DNA of 64,000 nt from Daucus carota subsp. sativus (taxonomy: Eukaryota; Streptophyta; Magnoliopsida; Apiales; Apiaceae): NCBI RefSeq assembly GCF_001625215.2, contig NC_030385.2, positions 42,247,598-42,311,597 of the forward strand, read 5' to 3'. This document shows positions 10,260-23,267 of the stretch, piece after piece (the first letter of the stretch is position 1; each line of letters begins with the position of its first letter). A program made the position numbers and the translations under genes. The notes beneath the pieces were generated by a model that searched no databases, was not told where the DNA came from, and worked only from the letters and a program-made list of their open reading frames with translations.

Positions 10260-13234
10260 TCAATCCTTGTAAGGACTCTCACTTTCTTGATCCCTCAAGA
10301 GACCAAGAAAAGCAAGAAACCCGAAAAAGAAGAAACCACCTGACCAACCACCTCCACCTCCCCCGCCACCGCCGCCATCACCATCATCACGAGGAGGGAA
10401 CCCATCTCCACCATCATCAAGATCCGGAGACTTCTCCTTCCCTATGATTGAACATTTTAGAATGATGTTATCAGTACAGCTAATTTTGTTAAAAGAGAAG
10501 TTAAGTTTTTATGATTAACTACATAGATAGGAGAGAAGTTCTATCAGCAAGACATGTATCAGAACCCACTAATTTTGCTATCATAATTGCTGACTTTATT
10601 ACTTTATATTCATCCCACCCCCTCCCCCCCCAAATGAAAAATAGCACCCAAAACAGAATAAGAGCAAGAGATAATAAACCGATAAGGAGCTGGTATCTAA
10701 TCTTGGAACTGAACCCTAAAAATATTGTTGCTTGTCTCTGTTAATAGGTGCTTTTGATATATAGGCTCCAGCCTATATCATCATTCCCTATGGCTTCATA
10801 TTTAGAAGTCTCAAGTGCATTACAAGTTATATACTACCGAAGAAATGCACTCTAACATGACTGCCATTTACGAGGCAAAATTACCTTGTATTGGAGCAAC
10901 AGTGATGGTAGACGACTGTCGTGTTACAGTTTGGGTCTGCTCTGCTGAACATCTTGCATTCTGCATAAAACATAACTGACGTCAAGATCTAGTTTACTCA
11001 ATTTTCTGTGTCATTGACTTGCTAAGCAGACTAACTACTCCTATAAGCTTTTTTTTAAAACTAATTTCTCATCTTTTATTAATAAAAAATAATACAAATT
11101 CTTCTTTTGCAATTTTCTTTTCGATCCAGAAAGATTCTACCTAAGTGGGTTGGGTCAGCAAGGTAAGGAGACAGAAAGATGCATATATATTTCCTCTGAC
11201 ATACTAAATTCTAATTATGGGCCCTCAAGGCATGCCAAGTTGCCAACACATTGTTATTTACAGAAGACCATATGGTTTTTCGGTTGAGAGAAATAGAAGG
11301 CAATAGCACAATTTTAATATAAATGATATGATGCCCATTATATCTTATGGCTGGTAGTTACAGCAACTAATTGACTATGTGTGTAACTGCATGTATACCA
11401 TTTACATCTTGCAAATCAAGTTTTTACACAATAGAATAATAGATACTGAAAACTGCATCCCTGTTACTTAACTTGATGATGTACATACATGACAATAAGC
11501 ACATGGACCTCAAAAAAATAAAAATAGCACAGTTACTACCTATATGCAACTCATATTTTTACATGATTTTATACATGCTCTTGATCTGTGAAAACTGAAA
11601 ACACTATATTCATATTTACACAAATTTATATGATGATTGATTACTTGATATTTCTCCAAACTGATAGCAAAGTGAACTTACAAGGGCAGCAGCGCATATT
11701 ACTGAGGCAGACCTTTGGCTAGAAAGAGAGATTGCTCGTCTTCCATCAGATAGATTTGTAGAAAGGGAACAGAACTTTAATGGGTCATTGTCAGAAAAAA
11801 GCGAACTACATCTTAATGAACAATGCTCAATAGGCTTAATTTGCCTGCTGACTGCGCCAACTGTGTAACATCAGAATATGGTCAAGCAAATATCTATCAT
11901 TATTTAGCCACAAAAAATAAAAAAAAAATATAGGAAGTATCTTCTAAATTTTCTACAGAAAAATCCAAAATAGGTTGTATCCAGCAATAATTACTATGTT
12001 ATTCCAAATTTTGCAGTGCTCAGTGTTTAGCAGAAAATGAGAAACACTTAAAGTAACAGTTGTGTGCTTATCGAACTGCCTTGGCAATGCAATTATACAT
12101 ATATTTGTTACTGTTAAATAAAGAGAATCAATCCAAGTTGAGACATGCAAGTCTGTTCCATAGCTGACATAAGCAAGAAGAGCCTCCTAGAGTGTAAGTG
12201 CAAACCACAAAGTGAATCATGCTAATAGAAGCACATTATATAAAAATGAAAAAATCAACACACATATACTTATCTATCTATATTATCTATACTAAACTAT
12301 AATAACCGAACATATACATAGTTTGTAGTTTGGTATGGTACTTATTTTTGTTTCTTTTAATCACATCCGTTAAAATTTTCAATTCAAATTGATTTAACCG
12401 TTAGATACAATACTAAAAAAAACATTTAGATGTCCAAGGTTAAATCTCACCAATGACATATTAAATTTTAAATTTTATAATGTTAATTTTGAGGATATAA
12501 TGTTATTCTAGAAACTAGAAATCATTCTCACAATCACTATTTATAACTACAAAAATAACCCGTTCATACACTATTAATCACAATATAGTATAATTGTAGG
12601 AGGTCCGTGATAATCAATATACTATAATTGTAGGAGGTCCATGATGGTAGCAAGTGATGAGATGAGGTGTGCGTTGGTGGTAAATAATTACTAGTAGCAA
12701 CGACTTATGGTGGCAAGCAGCGAACAGAGATAGGCAATCGAGTGGTTTTAGGTGACGGTGGAAGCAATGGAAGGGGTTGATAATGATGCGAAGAGGTTCA
12801 TCAATGTAGTATGAGTAAAGATGATGATGATGATATATGTTGTATATATGTGTATATATATATATCTATATTTGTGAGATTTCTTATATAACAAATAGTG
12901 ATTTGTGATGTACAAACGAATGATACTAGTTACTAGTTTCTAGGCTAATTTGGTGTCTAGTATATATATTACACTATCGGCTAACAAACAAATAGTCAGC
13001 TTGTCAACCGGTTACCAGTCGGTCTGCAATCCGGGTACGTGACAACTTTGCCAACCTGCCACAACTTTGTGGTACTTGAACTTGAGGAGAAACATAGTTG
13101 GTGAGCTCTTAAATTTATGCAACCAACAAAATGTCATATGTACTTAACAGGAAACTTTTAGACATAAATACGGCTTACATACCTTGCGGCAGTGCACCCG
13201 GGCTAGCGATGGAATTCGCAATCAACGAATTCAT
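10260..13234 (-). CDS. Small plastid-type glycine-rich membrane protein (possibly YELLOW LEAF 1-like)
   Basis: Four coding exons on the minus strand, 13183-13234, 11682-11860, 10885-10960 and 10260-10441, keep phase and give 162 residues. The first 80 or so residues are rich in Ser, Ala and Arg and poor in acids (MNSLIANSIASPGALPQ, later RRAISLSSQRSASVICAAAL), as in a chloroplast transit peptide. An acidic stretch (SPDLDDGGDGFPPRDDGDG) leads into nine glycines, then WSGGFFFFGFLAFLGLL, a likely single membrane segment, and the tail RDQESESPYKD. This layout recalls a plant family annotated as YELLOW LEAF 1, a plastid protein linked to ATP synthase, but I am recalling that without a search. A noncoding first exon probably ends at 14595 (donor GTATAT); its frame is open into the coding exon but holds no ATG, so I start at the first ATG in exon 2. 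Confidence 0.75.
12286..12960 (+). mobile_element. Possible small non-autonomous Helitron in an intron
   Basis: The segment starts TCTATACTAAACTATAATAA after an A and ends in CTAG before a T, as expected for Helitron insertion between A and T with TC and CTRR ends. A short palindrome, ACTAGTTACTAGT, lies some 30 bases before the right end where a Helitron hairpin belongs. Inside is a tandem duplication of about 40 bases around GTAGGAGGTCC. No coding sequence is present. The terminal signals are short, so this is tentative. Confidence 0.35.
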
Positions 13235-14594
13235 CTTGGTGTACAATATGAGTGAGAGCACACCGGTCACCTGAATACATAAGATATTTTTATCACGATA
13301 GAGCATTTATATAAACTGCAATAACGAAACAGCGCACATGCCAATATGAATTTAATGGCACAAAAAAAAGTACAGCTATATGCTAAAAAAGAGGCTAATT
13401 AAAGAAATATTTTTGTGAAAATATTTTAGTTTTTGGATATCTTATGTTATATAAAGCACAAGAATCCAAATATTTTTACATAGCAACTAAAACTTCTTTA
13501 TCTCGTGAAAAATATTAGAATTTGATATCTGATAGGGCATACTAGTATGGGAATTCTGTTATCCTAATATTGACAGCCATATAATTCTTAGATGCTTCAT
13601 TAATGTTTGGTTCCTTTACCATCAGCAAAATAAAGTCTCTTTCCATCATTCATGTTACACCACAAAAGATCCTCCCTGAAGGCCTAAACTGTGTGTCGAT
13701 CCAAGGATGATAATTATTAAGCAACTCCATTAAATTCTAATTTTCTAATAGTCCCAGCTCCACATATTTATTAAATCCCCATTTACGATGTAAATTATGA
13801 GCTGGAAATACACTGACTAATCTGGTTGTGCTTGCTTCACTACCATCCTTTTCAAAGATTGAAGCCTTGATCGGATAAATAGTAGGCAATAGTAAACAAA
13901 CTGAATAACAAAACCTACGGAACTAGAGCTAGTGGGTCTTTCTATGGCAGGACTTGGGAATTATATGGCTTAGCTCTTTGTTCATTGAGCCTGAACATAC
14001 AATTGAGTACACAAGCTTGTAGTTGCTACTTGCTAGGTTCATGAGTGATGGAGCATAATTAATAAACCACCGGAACGTCTATCTAGGTTCAGATGCGCAC
14101 ATTTCGTTTATTTGGTTAGGTCTTCCAAAAAGAGGAACTTGGGATTTAACTGCTGGTTTAGCTGGCATAATCTAGCAGTCAGCACAGTTCATTTACTGCT
14201 GCGAGCTTTATGCAGCCAATAAGGTGACAAAATTATCCCTTCAACACAACATAAGTATCGAAAATGATCTCGAAAACCCACAAAAACCACCAAAGCCAGG
14301 ATCTTGCAACTTGCAAGTCTAGTATACAAAGCTAATAGCTTGAAATACTTCAAATTTCAGTAGTACTCTAATCAATCAAACTAAAATCTTTATACCGCCA
14401 GCTCAAAATCTTATCTAATTCTTGAAACATAAAATCAAAACCAGCACCAAAAACCCATATCAATAAATCGATCAAACATCAATACCTCATTTCCTAAAGA
14501 AAATTAAATAAATATTGCAGATACAAATAAAATAAAATTACTAATTCAAATTGAAAATTTCTAAACTAAAACGAATAAACACACACGCATATAC

Positions 14595-14700
14595 CTGCTG
14601 TGATGAATTTTGATCTCCGCCCAGATATCGTCTTTTGGGAAACCCGGCGTCGTGAAATGCAATGTCCTCCTGTATGGAGTTCTGGCTTATCTCCAGTGAA
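14595..14700 (-). other. Probable noncoding first exon of the plastid-type gene
   Basis: Read on the minus strand, this block ends AATTCATCACAGCAG just before a GTATATGCG donor at 14594, and its composition is richer in G and C than the flanks. The frame that joins the coding exon is open over at least 27 codons here but contains no ATG. It is best read as 5'UTR. The transcription start is not determined. Confidence 0.5.
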
Positions 14701-15461
14701 ATTAATCAATTATTTATTTAATGTATTCTATATCTGACGGGAATTGAGGAGCGAATTAATTTAAAAGATTATTTTATATAATTTATTAATTTGATGTATT
14801 TCGAGTTATTCTTTGCGTTAAAATTTTTGATCGATAAAATCTTATATGAAATCATAGCTTTGATATATTATTTACGTTATAATTTTATCGTAATATAGTG
14901 AAGAGGTACGGGTGATTGTGATTCAACAAAAATATATGAAACAAGTACTTGTTTATGTATATATTATTTTCAAGATATTTTCATGAAAACATGTCATATA
15001 ATTTACTTTCTGTCGAAGGTGTAGATGTCATATATATTTTTATTATTAAATTAACATCTTTCTTTCAAAAAAAATGTACTAACACATTTTATTAAAATAT
15101 AAAAAAAAATATCAAGGAATCTCCTATAATTCACATTGAATTCAAACTATTTTATAACAATAAGAAAAGAATCACTAGTAAATCTCCTTACCCTATCTTA
15201 TATTTTTATAATGAATCATCATATTTACAATCTTTCTCTTTGTATTTTAAATCATCTTTTCAATGATGAATATAAATTTTTAATGATAAAATATTTTTTT
15301 ATTATATATCTAACTAAAGAGATTTCAGTATCTCTTTGGGGTAAATTTTATTATATTTTTATTTATATAGTTTTTTATTTTACTTATCATATTTTGTTTA
15401 TCTACATAACATCTTTTTATATTTTTTTCCCTATTTCAATTTTTTGATGATTAAAATCTTT

Positions 15462-15590
15462 TAGCATAGTGGTAAGCATCTAATTCTAACAATCGATATT
15501 AAAGCAAGGTTGGGTGTTCGAAACCCAACTGTGCGTCGCGCTTGTAATGTCCTAAGTATAAGGAAACGAGGTTGCAACTTCTCTACAAAT
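15462..15590 (+). mobile_element. tRNA-derived SINE-like sequence with a partial second copy
   Basis: A polymerase III A-box-like stretch, TTAGCATAGTGGTAAGCATC, is followed about 50 bases later by a B-box-like GGTGTTCGAAACCC. This spacing is that of a tRNA-related SINE head. At 15594-15622 the A-box region recurs as TTTTAGCAGAGTGATAAGCG without a B box, as if a second copy were truncated. It does not fold into an obvious complete tRNA. Confidence 0.5.
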
Positions 15591-15642
15591 TAAGATTTTT
15601 AGCAGAGTGATAAGCGTCTGATCCAGACAATAACTAACTAAC

Positions 15643-15960
15643 TAAAATTTTCAATATGACTTTAAAAAAATTGTATTGTATAAATAATAATTATGAACCG
15701 TTTCAAATACTAACTGATCGATTAAATATTTTTGAAAGAAAGCGTCTCGACTAACAACCAACCAACTAAGTTTTTTTTTTTTTTTTTTTTTTTTGCCAAC
15801 AAACCAACTAAGTTTTTAATATCATTTTAATAAGATTGTATAGATAGCAATCATAAATCATAAACCGTTTCAGATATTAACTGACCGATCAGAATTTTTA
15901 ATGAAACCGTTTTAAATAATAACCGACCAACTAAACTATTTAATGTAATTTTAATGTGAG
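15643..15960. repeat. Three degenerate direct repeats of about 120-170 bp
   Basis: The motifs AACCGTTTCAAATA, ACTGACCGATCA and TTTTAATATCATTTTAATA recur in the same order three times with drift. A poly-T run lies between the first and second copies. This looks like an old transposon or satellite remnant. Confidence 0.45.
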
Positions 15961-16038
15961 TATAATAAGATAGTATAAATTGTAATGAGTAACCGAATAT
16001 TTAATTATTAAAAAGAAGTTGCTTTTTCTTTTTTCCTA

Positions 16039-16296
16039 CTCCCTCCGTCCCAAATTAACTGTCCAGTTTGATTTTTTGATGGTCAATTTGACCCAACTTT
16101 GACTGAAAAATATGTATATTAAATAATTGAATAAAATTATGAAATATATATCATTGAAAAGATTATTAAATCTATTTTAGAATATATTTTTCAGTTTTGT
16201 AAAATTGTAAAAGAATAATTTTTAATTTTCAGTCAAAGTTGGGTCAAATTGACCATCAAAAAGTCAAACTGGACAGTTAATTTGGGACGGAGGGAG
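16039..16296. mobile_element. Stowaway MITE in the cyclin T1 upstream region
   Basis: The element opens with CTCCCTCCGTCCCAAATTAA and closes with its inverse, TTAATTTGGGACGGAGGGAG. The inverted repeats extend for about 60 bases, through GACCCAACTTTGACTG and its mirror. It is flanked by TA on both sides, the Stowaway (Tc1/mariner) target. The near-perfect arms suggest a fairly recent insertion. It lies about 760 bases upstream of the cyclin T1 ATG. Confidence 0.93.
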
Positions 16297-16619
16297 TATA
16301 CTTTTTAACAAACTCACACAAAAATTACACACTTTGAACCCATCATCAATGATCATGCACTTCAGACATTTATTAATCCAGATAAAACTTTATATTTTTG
16401 ATCCTCATACATGAAAAAGCCCCACTCTTCCAACACTTGAAGTTTGGGGAAACCAAGCCCTACTCTTCCATTAGTTTCACTCTCCTCATCCCCAATTACT
16501 CACATACATTATTTCTCCATATCTCTTATCTATTGATTCATACATACATACTCAATTATACATACATATCACCCATTTCTTCGTCAAGTCTTCAACTTTC
16601 TGCAGTCGCGCGATTCGTT

Positions 16620-17033
16620 GTAAGAATCAACTACTTCAATTCTCCAATCTTGGTAGTTTTTTTGATTATTTTTTCCGTGTTTTCCGTATTTTTTTTCAAT
16701 TGAAGTTAACTAAATTCAGCTTAGTTTTTATGTTGATGATTAAAGTTTGCTTCTTTTTTGATTAATTCATGTGGGTTTGTTGTGATTTATCGAATCTAGA
16801 GCTCAATTGTTATGTTGCTTTTTCGGAATTAAAGTTCACATTTTTTATCTGGTTGTGGTTAGTGTGCACTTTTTTTGTTTGATTATTTTTGTGTTTTTAC
16901 AAAATGATGCTCTGAATTATCAAATAAAAAGGTGATCTTTTATGTTGTTTTTTCAAGATTAAGCATTTCTTAGGTTAAGATTACTGTGTACTTTTTCGTT
17001 TGATCATGTTTGTGCCCCTTATTATACGTATAG
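16620..17033 (+). other. Probable 5'UTR intron of cyclin T1
   Basis: A GTAAGA donor follows a GCGCGATTCGTT leader and a GTATAG acceptor lies 25 bases before the ATG. The interior is T-rich. Predicted by eye. Confidence 0.45.
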
Positions 17034-17058
17034 GATGAAGTTGTTATTTATCGAGTAG

Positions 17059-20000
17059 ATGGCTGGGGTATTGTCGGGCGATCCTTTACAACATGGATTG
17101 TATGAAGGAGGATCTTCTTACAGTAATAATCAGTCGGAAGATGGAAGTGGTGGTGGTGGACAATGGTATTATTCCCGAAAGGAAATTGAAGAAAATTCTG
17201 CTTCTAGAAAAGACGGGATTGATCTCAAGAAAGAGACTTATATGCGCAGGTCTTATTGCACTTTCTTGCAAGACTTGGGCATGAGGCTTAAAGTGTATGT
17301 CCTACTTTATCAAATATTAATTATTTGTTTAATTCTGTTACATTCTTGTTTTTTTGCTCTTTGTGTTTTAGTTTACTATAATTATTTGTTGTTATTTACT
17401 GTAGACTAATTATGTCACAAATTATCGTCTTTCACCTGTAATTCTTTAATAGATCAAAATTTTCAATCTGATATGTAAAAAAGTTTATTTCAGTGATATA
17501 ATTGTGAGTTTTTACACTTCTTACACTTACATTTATTTTTCCCTATTAAATGTTGTAATTATATCACAATGCCAATTTAAATTGTAAATTTGGTCGATTC
17601 TACTCTTCAAAGTCAAACCAGGATAACAATAGGACAACTAATTTGGCTTTTGAGCTGGTTTGAATTTACTTTTGTTAGAGACAATGACCCTTTTTTTTTT
17701 TTAATAAGAGACAATTTTGGTCAATTGTATGAAAAACGACACATTTTATTGTGCAAGGCTGTTTTTTCTCAAAAGCCGGAGAGATGAAAAGTAAAGAAAC
17801 TATAATGAAATATGAGCAACAAACTTTCTACATGATGATAAGTCTCTCTGATTAATTTCTATTGACATGATTATTATTATGCAAATTTGCTGAGATATTT
17901 CTTATATAAGTAGTACTAATTAATGATTTTGCCATGCAGCTCTAACAATGCTTTTAATAGCCTCTGGCATTAATTTGAATTAATGTGTTGCACTTGCCTT
18001 TTTAATCGTGTTTTGATTTGTTAAAACAAATATAATGATGGTCCCATCACTGATGTATGGCGAATATTACAAATGCAGACCCCAGGTAACAATTGCTACA
18101 GCGATAATTTTTTGTCATCGATTCTTTCTTCGTCAGTCTCATGCAAGGAACGACAGGAGGGTAAGTCCCCCATTATTTTATATAATCATAATCTCTTTAA
18201 ATTCTTACGATAAACCTCAATCATTATGTTATTAAAAAATATTACGCATTATGTTATTAAAATATTGCACTGGGACAACAAATTGGATTAGAAAATGCTG
18301 ATCAAGTGGAATAGGAAGGGCAAAAATGACAATGAAGCCGGTTTTGTTTGATGATAAGGGTGACAATAGCAACAGTTGTAAAGCCTTTCTTGAGAGATCA
18401 TGTAGTTGTTTCCTTAAGAAAGGCTAAGGGTGGAATTAGTTTGGAGGACAAGATTTGTTCACATTTGCAGGCAGCTTGAATAACATGCATTGTAGTTGTC
18501 AACTTGCGTATTTACTGTAGGATTTGAGATCATGATACTATGAAATTCATCCCAAGTGTTACCTGATGGATAAGCAAGATACCACTAGTTGCAGGCCAGT
18601 CATTGTGCAGTATAATTTTTTTTTAGTCATGTTTTCCGTCATGTTCATGTAATGCTCCCAGTCCTATATAAATTTAGGTTTATTTGCATTAATGATACTT
18701 AAAAGAAAATAATAAATTTAGTTCTTTATATTATAGTTATATTAAGACATAAGCTTATCTGCATATTAACATCTATCGTCTAATTGTTAATACAGTTGAA
18801 TTTAGATATAAATGTACAGGCAAAAGATTCTGAGAGAACTCCTTTTATTCAGAAAACGGGACAACCCCAGTGGTAGTCACTGATTGATGTTTAATCAGAG
18901 GTCCATGATAATTAGAGCAATCTAATGATTTAAGTCTAAAACAGCATATAAGTAGTATTAAGATATTATATATGTACATGATTGTCAATGTGTTCAGTTA
19001 ATTTGTGCACTTGATTTCAACTTTCTATTTTCTTTCATTCATGTATTAATTAATTTGCAACTGCACAGGACAACATATATGTTAAGTTTTTATTAGATTT
19101 AGATTCTGATTGCTGTTTTTCTTTAATCAAGTTGTAGTCACATGTTAGAATTATTTCTTAATTTATAAATAACTCAAATGCAACTCAATAAAAAAAATTT
19201 CAAACTATTTTGAACAAAAATAATCTTATACAGATCTTACTTCATGCAACTTATAATCTCCTATAGTCACCGAGTCAACAATACATTTATGCTCAAAATT
19301 TGAAGTTACATATATTTAGAATATAGTTATAAATGCATGATAGAATCTCAAACATAATCGGATACTTTTTTGTTGTACCTAATCAACACATATCCGAATC
19401 TTTAAAATTGTAATATAATAACTTGCTTTCGCTGACTAAATTATATTGTAAAATGCTACTCCCTCCGTTCCTATATAATTGTCCACATGGCTTTTGCACA
19501 CAACTAATATTTGGTATTTCCTGCTCTCTTATAATGTCTTGCAGACCATAGCAACAGTATGCATGTTCCTCGCAGGAAAGGTTGAAGAAACACCTCGCCC
19601 GCTGAAAGATGTCATCCTTGTTTCTTACGAAATTATACATAGAAAGGATCCTGATGGTGCACAGAAGATAAAGCAAAAGGTTTGCATATTTTTTCAGTTC
19701 TATTTTGTACTAACTCATGCTGAGATATCTGGGGGTTTAGCTTACAAATACCCCTAGTTCATGGAGTGCTGTGTGGCGTATTTCGTGAAGTTGAGGTCTT
19801 TTTGTTTCTGTTTCTGTATAATTAGTTCTTGGATAAAGTGACTTGTCATTACACTTCTGGAAAAAAAGCATTTATGATTAAAATGATGGCATGATGGATT
19901 ATAGTCAGCTGGCATAAAGCTTGACTTCTTAGCTTAATTATAAAGTCAATTGGCAAGTATATGTAAGCCTGGACAAATAAGTAGCAAGGCTTCCCTTGTG

Positions 20001-21859
20001 ATTTGTCTTGATTGCTTCTTATAATTTACTGCCTATTTTCTTCTCTGGGCTCAGATAAAGGGGGACAAATATTTTTTAAACTTAACTCATTAATGCCTAT
20101 AGAGACTTCGCAAAAAGTGTAAGCCTGTAAATTGGTGAAGAGTAGTATAATTCCATTGCAGTTATTATATGTAACCATGTTTATCACGCAGGAGGTTTAT
20201 GAACAGCAAAAAGAGCTAATTTTAATGGGAGAAAGGGTTGTACTTGCTACTCTTGGTTTTGATCTTAATGTGCATCATCCGTACAAGCCCCTCGTAGATG
20301 CTATAAAAAAATTTGGAGTAGCTCAAAATGCACTGGCTCAAGTTGCATGGAATTTTGTGAACGATGGGTAATATGTTGCTTATATACTATAATTTCTGCC
20401 CATCTTGGTCAATATTGATGCATATTCCTGATCTAGAAAAGCGGCATGCAGGCTTCGGACATCTCTGTGCTTGCAGTTTAAGCCTCACCATATTGCAGCA
20501 GGTGCCATCTTCCTTGCTGCTAAATTTCTCAAAGTAAAGCTCCCACATGATGCTGAGACAAGTTGGTGGCTAGAGTTTGATGTTCATCCACTCCAGTTGG
20601 AAGGTCGGTGTCTTGCCTTTTCTTTCTTTGTTATATATATTGTTCTCAGTTAATATTTAGGTTTGAACTTAGGGTGGTCAGTTTAATGCATATCTGGTAC
20701 TATGCAGGCATTTTTAGATCTTGTTGCTAAACTTTATACATTTCGTGATCATGTCTTCCAGTAGTCCAACAGTATTGAAATGATTTTAGGTTTTTGTGAA
20801 TGTTAATGGACTTCTTTTTTTCTCGCAGAGGTTAGTAATCAAATGTTGGAACTTTATGAACAAAATAAAGTGCCACATTCTCAGACTAGTGAAGTTGAAG
20901 GCAGTGCTGTTAGTGTACCCACACCAAGAGCCCCAACAAAAGCTCCTCCCACAACTGAAGAGCGTCTTGTAATAAACAGTAATTCTCAAGGTAGGGGCGC
21001 TACTTCAAAAACTGGACTTGTGAAGTCAGGGTCATCTCGTCCAGCCCATGACCAGTCATATCTTGACATTAGTGATGCTCCTCCAAGGACAACACCAAAC
21101 GGGAACAGTGACTACGCAAGCACACATATAAATGGCCAACCAGACCAGAAGGGAGATATTATGGTTAATGATGGTCAGTTTTTTGGCTCTGAATCTTTTC
21201 CTCACCAGGGTAACCCTGAAGAAGTTCAGGGTGGTTCAATGTATGATACTGAGGGACATGACGGGACAGATCTAGAAAGAAATGATGGGAGAAGTGGCAC
21301 AAGGGTAGCAAAAGACTTCAGGGACAAATGGAACAGCCGTTACAAGGATCATAGAGATGGAAAAATTGGCCACTCACCAAGGGAAGCAGTGATAAATATT
21401 GATAAAAACAAGGTAAAAGCAGCTCTCGAGAAACGGAAAAAGGCGCGTGGTTCTACAACGCGAAAAACAGACTTCACAGATGAGGATGATCTGATTGAGA
21501 GGGAGCTAGAAGATGGCATTGAACTAGCTGTTGAGAGCGAGAAGAGCAGGTCTAAAAGAGAGCAGAACTGGTCCAGTGATGAATATGGGCATCACTCTAG
21601 AAATCAGGACGAGGACGGAGACGGCGAACATGAAACGAAATGGCAGTCGCCATTAAAAAATGAATTTGACAATGTAGAAGAAGGGGAAGTGCCAACTTTT
21701 GATGATACAGGCAGGTCATATCAGTCATCAAACATTCGCAAAAGAAAGGCTGGAAGCCCGCTTGACAGATCTGTGGTGGGAAAGCGCCATGAGTATATGA
21801 CGTCTGTATCCAATCAACATGATCATGACAACTTTCAAGAAGATAGAGGTGGCTGGTGA
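17059..21859 (+). CDS. CYCT1: Cyclin T1 (P-TEFb cyclin subunit)
   Basis: Six coding exons, 17059-17294, 18079-18160, 19545-19679, 20192-20367, 20452-20603 and 20829-21859, stay in frame and give 603 residues, the size of plant CYCT1;4/CYCT1;5. The protein partners a CDK9-type kinase (CDKC in plants) to phosphorylate RNA polymerase II and promote elongation in the nucleus. The cyclin fold covers about residues 38-270: [66 protein letters not shown] and [20 protein letters not shown] are all strongly family-like. The long last exon encodes an acidic, basic and Ser-rich C-terminus ending [13 protein letters not shown], with a [10 protein letters not shown] basic block. Intron 2 (1384 bases) carries a single Stowaway-like end about 85 bases before exon 3. 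Confidence 0.95.
19459..19490. mobile_element. Single Stowaway-like terminal repeat in cyclin T1 intron 2
   Basis: TA followed by CTCCCTCCGTTCCTATATAA matches the Stowaway end. I could not find the facing inverse end within the intron, so this is a fragment or a heavily decayed copy. It lies just upstream of the exon 3 acceptor. Confidence 0.55.
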
Positions 21860-23250
21860 GGCTTTCAGAAAAGGATCGGAAAAAATATGTTCAGGAAAAT
21901 GATGCTTTATGTGCCTGCTGGATGAAGATTGTTTCCCTACACACCACCACCACCACCAGAAGATGCTCTATGTATGTTACAAAGAATCAGAACTATTGAT
22001 GTGCAGGATATGATATGCATGTATAAAGATTGAACACACAAGGTTTTATTTCAGGAGTATTCTCCTGCAAAAAGAGACATTGAGAACTTAGAAGCTGGTC
22101 TAGGTTATTTATAAAGTCTTCAGGATTTTTTACCTTTTATAGTCATAGTTGCGTAATTAGGCACAAGTCCACAAGGAAGATGAATGCAATTCCGTGGAGT
22201 GATTTACTTAATAATATGGTGTCTGCTTTGACTATAGTTTTTACTCCCCAATTGGTGATGTATGTCTGTACTCCTAGACTAAACAGCTTCATTACATTGT
22301 TTTAGGGGCCTGGAGTTTTATATTCACCCTCCTGGTCGTTAGGCACAAGTTTTCTGCCATGTTTCAGTTATGGTACACTATATGGTTTTCAGCTAAAAAA
22401 GATGAAACAATGAAGATATGGTCTTCCTTGCCCAATAGGACACTGCAGAAATTTTTGAGTTTCTTTTTCTTTCTTTTTTGGGTGGGGAAGTGTGCCTTGC
22501 GAGAAGCCGTGGAGATTGCACTGAGAAGGGAAAGGCCAACTGAGGCTACACAGGTCGCATCACGCATGTCAATGTAGGATGATTCCATGTTTTAGGTTGC
22601 ATTAGATTTAAAAGATATTTGGTTTATGGTTAATAACTCCTGTAAGGAATTGGAACTTCAAATCTCATGTATAAGTGTTTGGATTAGTTATTTGATTGTA
22701 TGGGAATCTCAATCCTTTTACATGGTTAAGTCATACTCTTCCCATCCCTTAGAGTTTTCCAAACACCCCTGAGTAGCATTACTTACATTAGGAATATGCT
22801 TACCCAGAAAATCTAATAAAGCGCTTAATTTAAGGTGCCTACTTATATAAAAGGTTTTTTTTATTGCGTGCTCAGTTATTTGTTCCAACTTGTAGCCTCA
22901 TGTAAATAAGTAATGGTCTAAAAAAGACAAACAAACTTATTTTAATTGCAAATCAGAAAATTTTAAATTAATAAAAAGGGTTGAAAAAAACTAGGAAGTA
23001 ACTTAGACATGTTAGTATTTAAAACTAAACCTCAGAAAAAAGGGGTAAGGATTTTGTACACTTTTACAACCAAATTTCCTAGCAACTATTTTACAACCTC
23101 AGAAACAAAAAGAAAAAGGGTCAACGCTAAATGGGTGGGATGAAAAGGCAGAGACCAAAACTGTGTCACTAGTAGAAACAACTAAACAAGAACTATACAG
23201 ACCTTTTTAGCCTACTCCAATTGAACTTGTTAGTTTCCTGTCATAAAGAA
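21860..23250. other. Spacer between convergent cyclin T1 and the large minus-strand gene
   Basis: The first part is probably the cyclin T1 3'UTR. Short open frames at 22359-22588 on both strands have no recognisable motif. The region otherwise appears empty. Confidence 0.5.
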
Positions 23251-23267
23251 GAATTCAGATTGGTGGC

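Larger units (their letters stand above)
14720..16038. other. Repeat-rich AT spacer upstream of the divergent cyclin T gene
   Basis: The flanking genes are transcribed away from each other. The stretch contains a SINE-like element (15462-15590), degenerate repeats (15643-15960) and a poly-T run. A 103-codon open frame at 15136-15447 is very rich in Phe, Tyr and Ile and looks like AT-rich chance sequence. Confidence 0.45.

Noticed and set aside
10256-10447. Plus-strand His/Pro/Arg-rich frame
   Set aside because: It is the antisense shadow of the glycine-rich last exon of the minus-strand plastid-type gene.
15136-15447. 103-codon open frame on the plus strand
   Set aside because: It is dominated by Phe, Tyr, Ile and Leu from AT-rich sequence, has no motif and lies in a repeat-rich spacer.
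16398-16703. 101-codon frame before cyclin T1
   Set aside because: It lies in the probable 5' leader and leader intron of cyclin T1 and has no family features.
22359-22588. Overlapping frames on both strands
   Set aside because: They show no motif, no splice context and sit beyond the cyclin T1 3' end.
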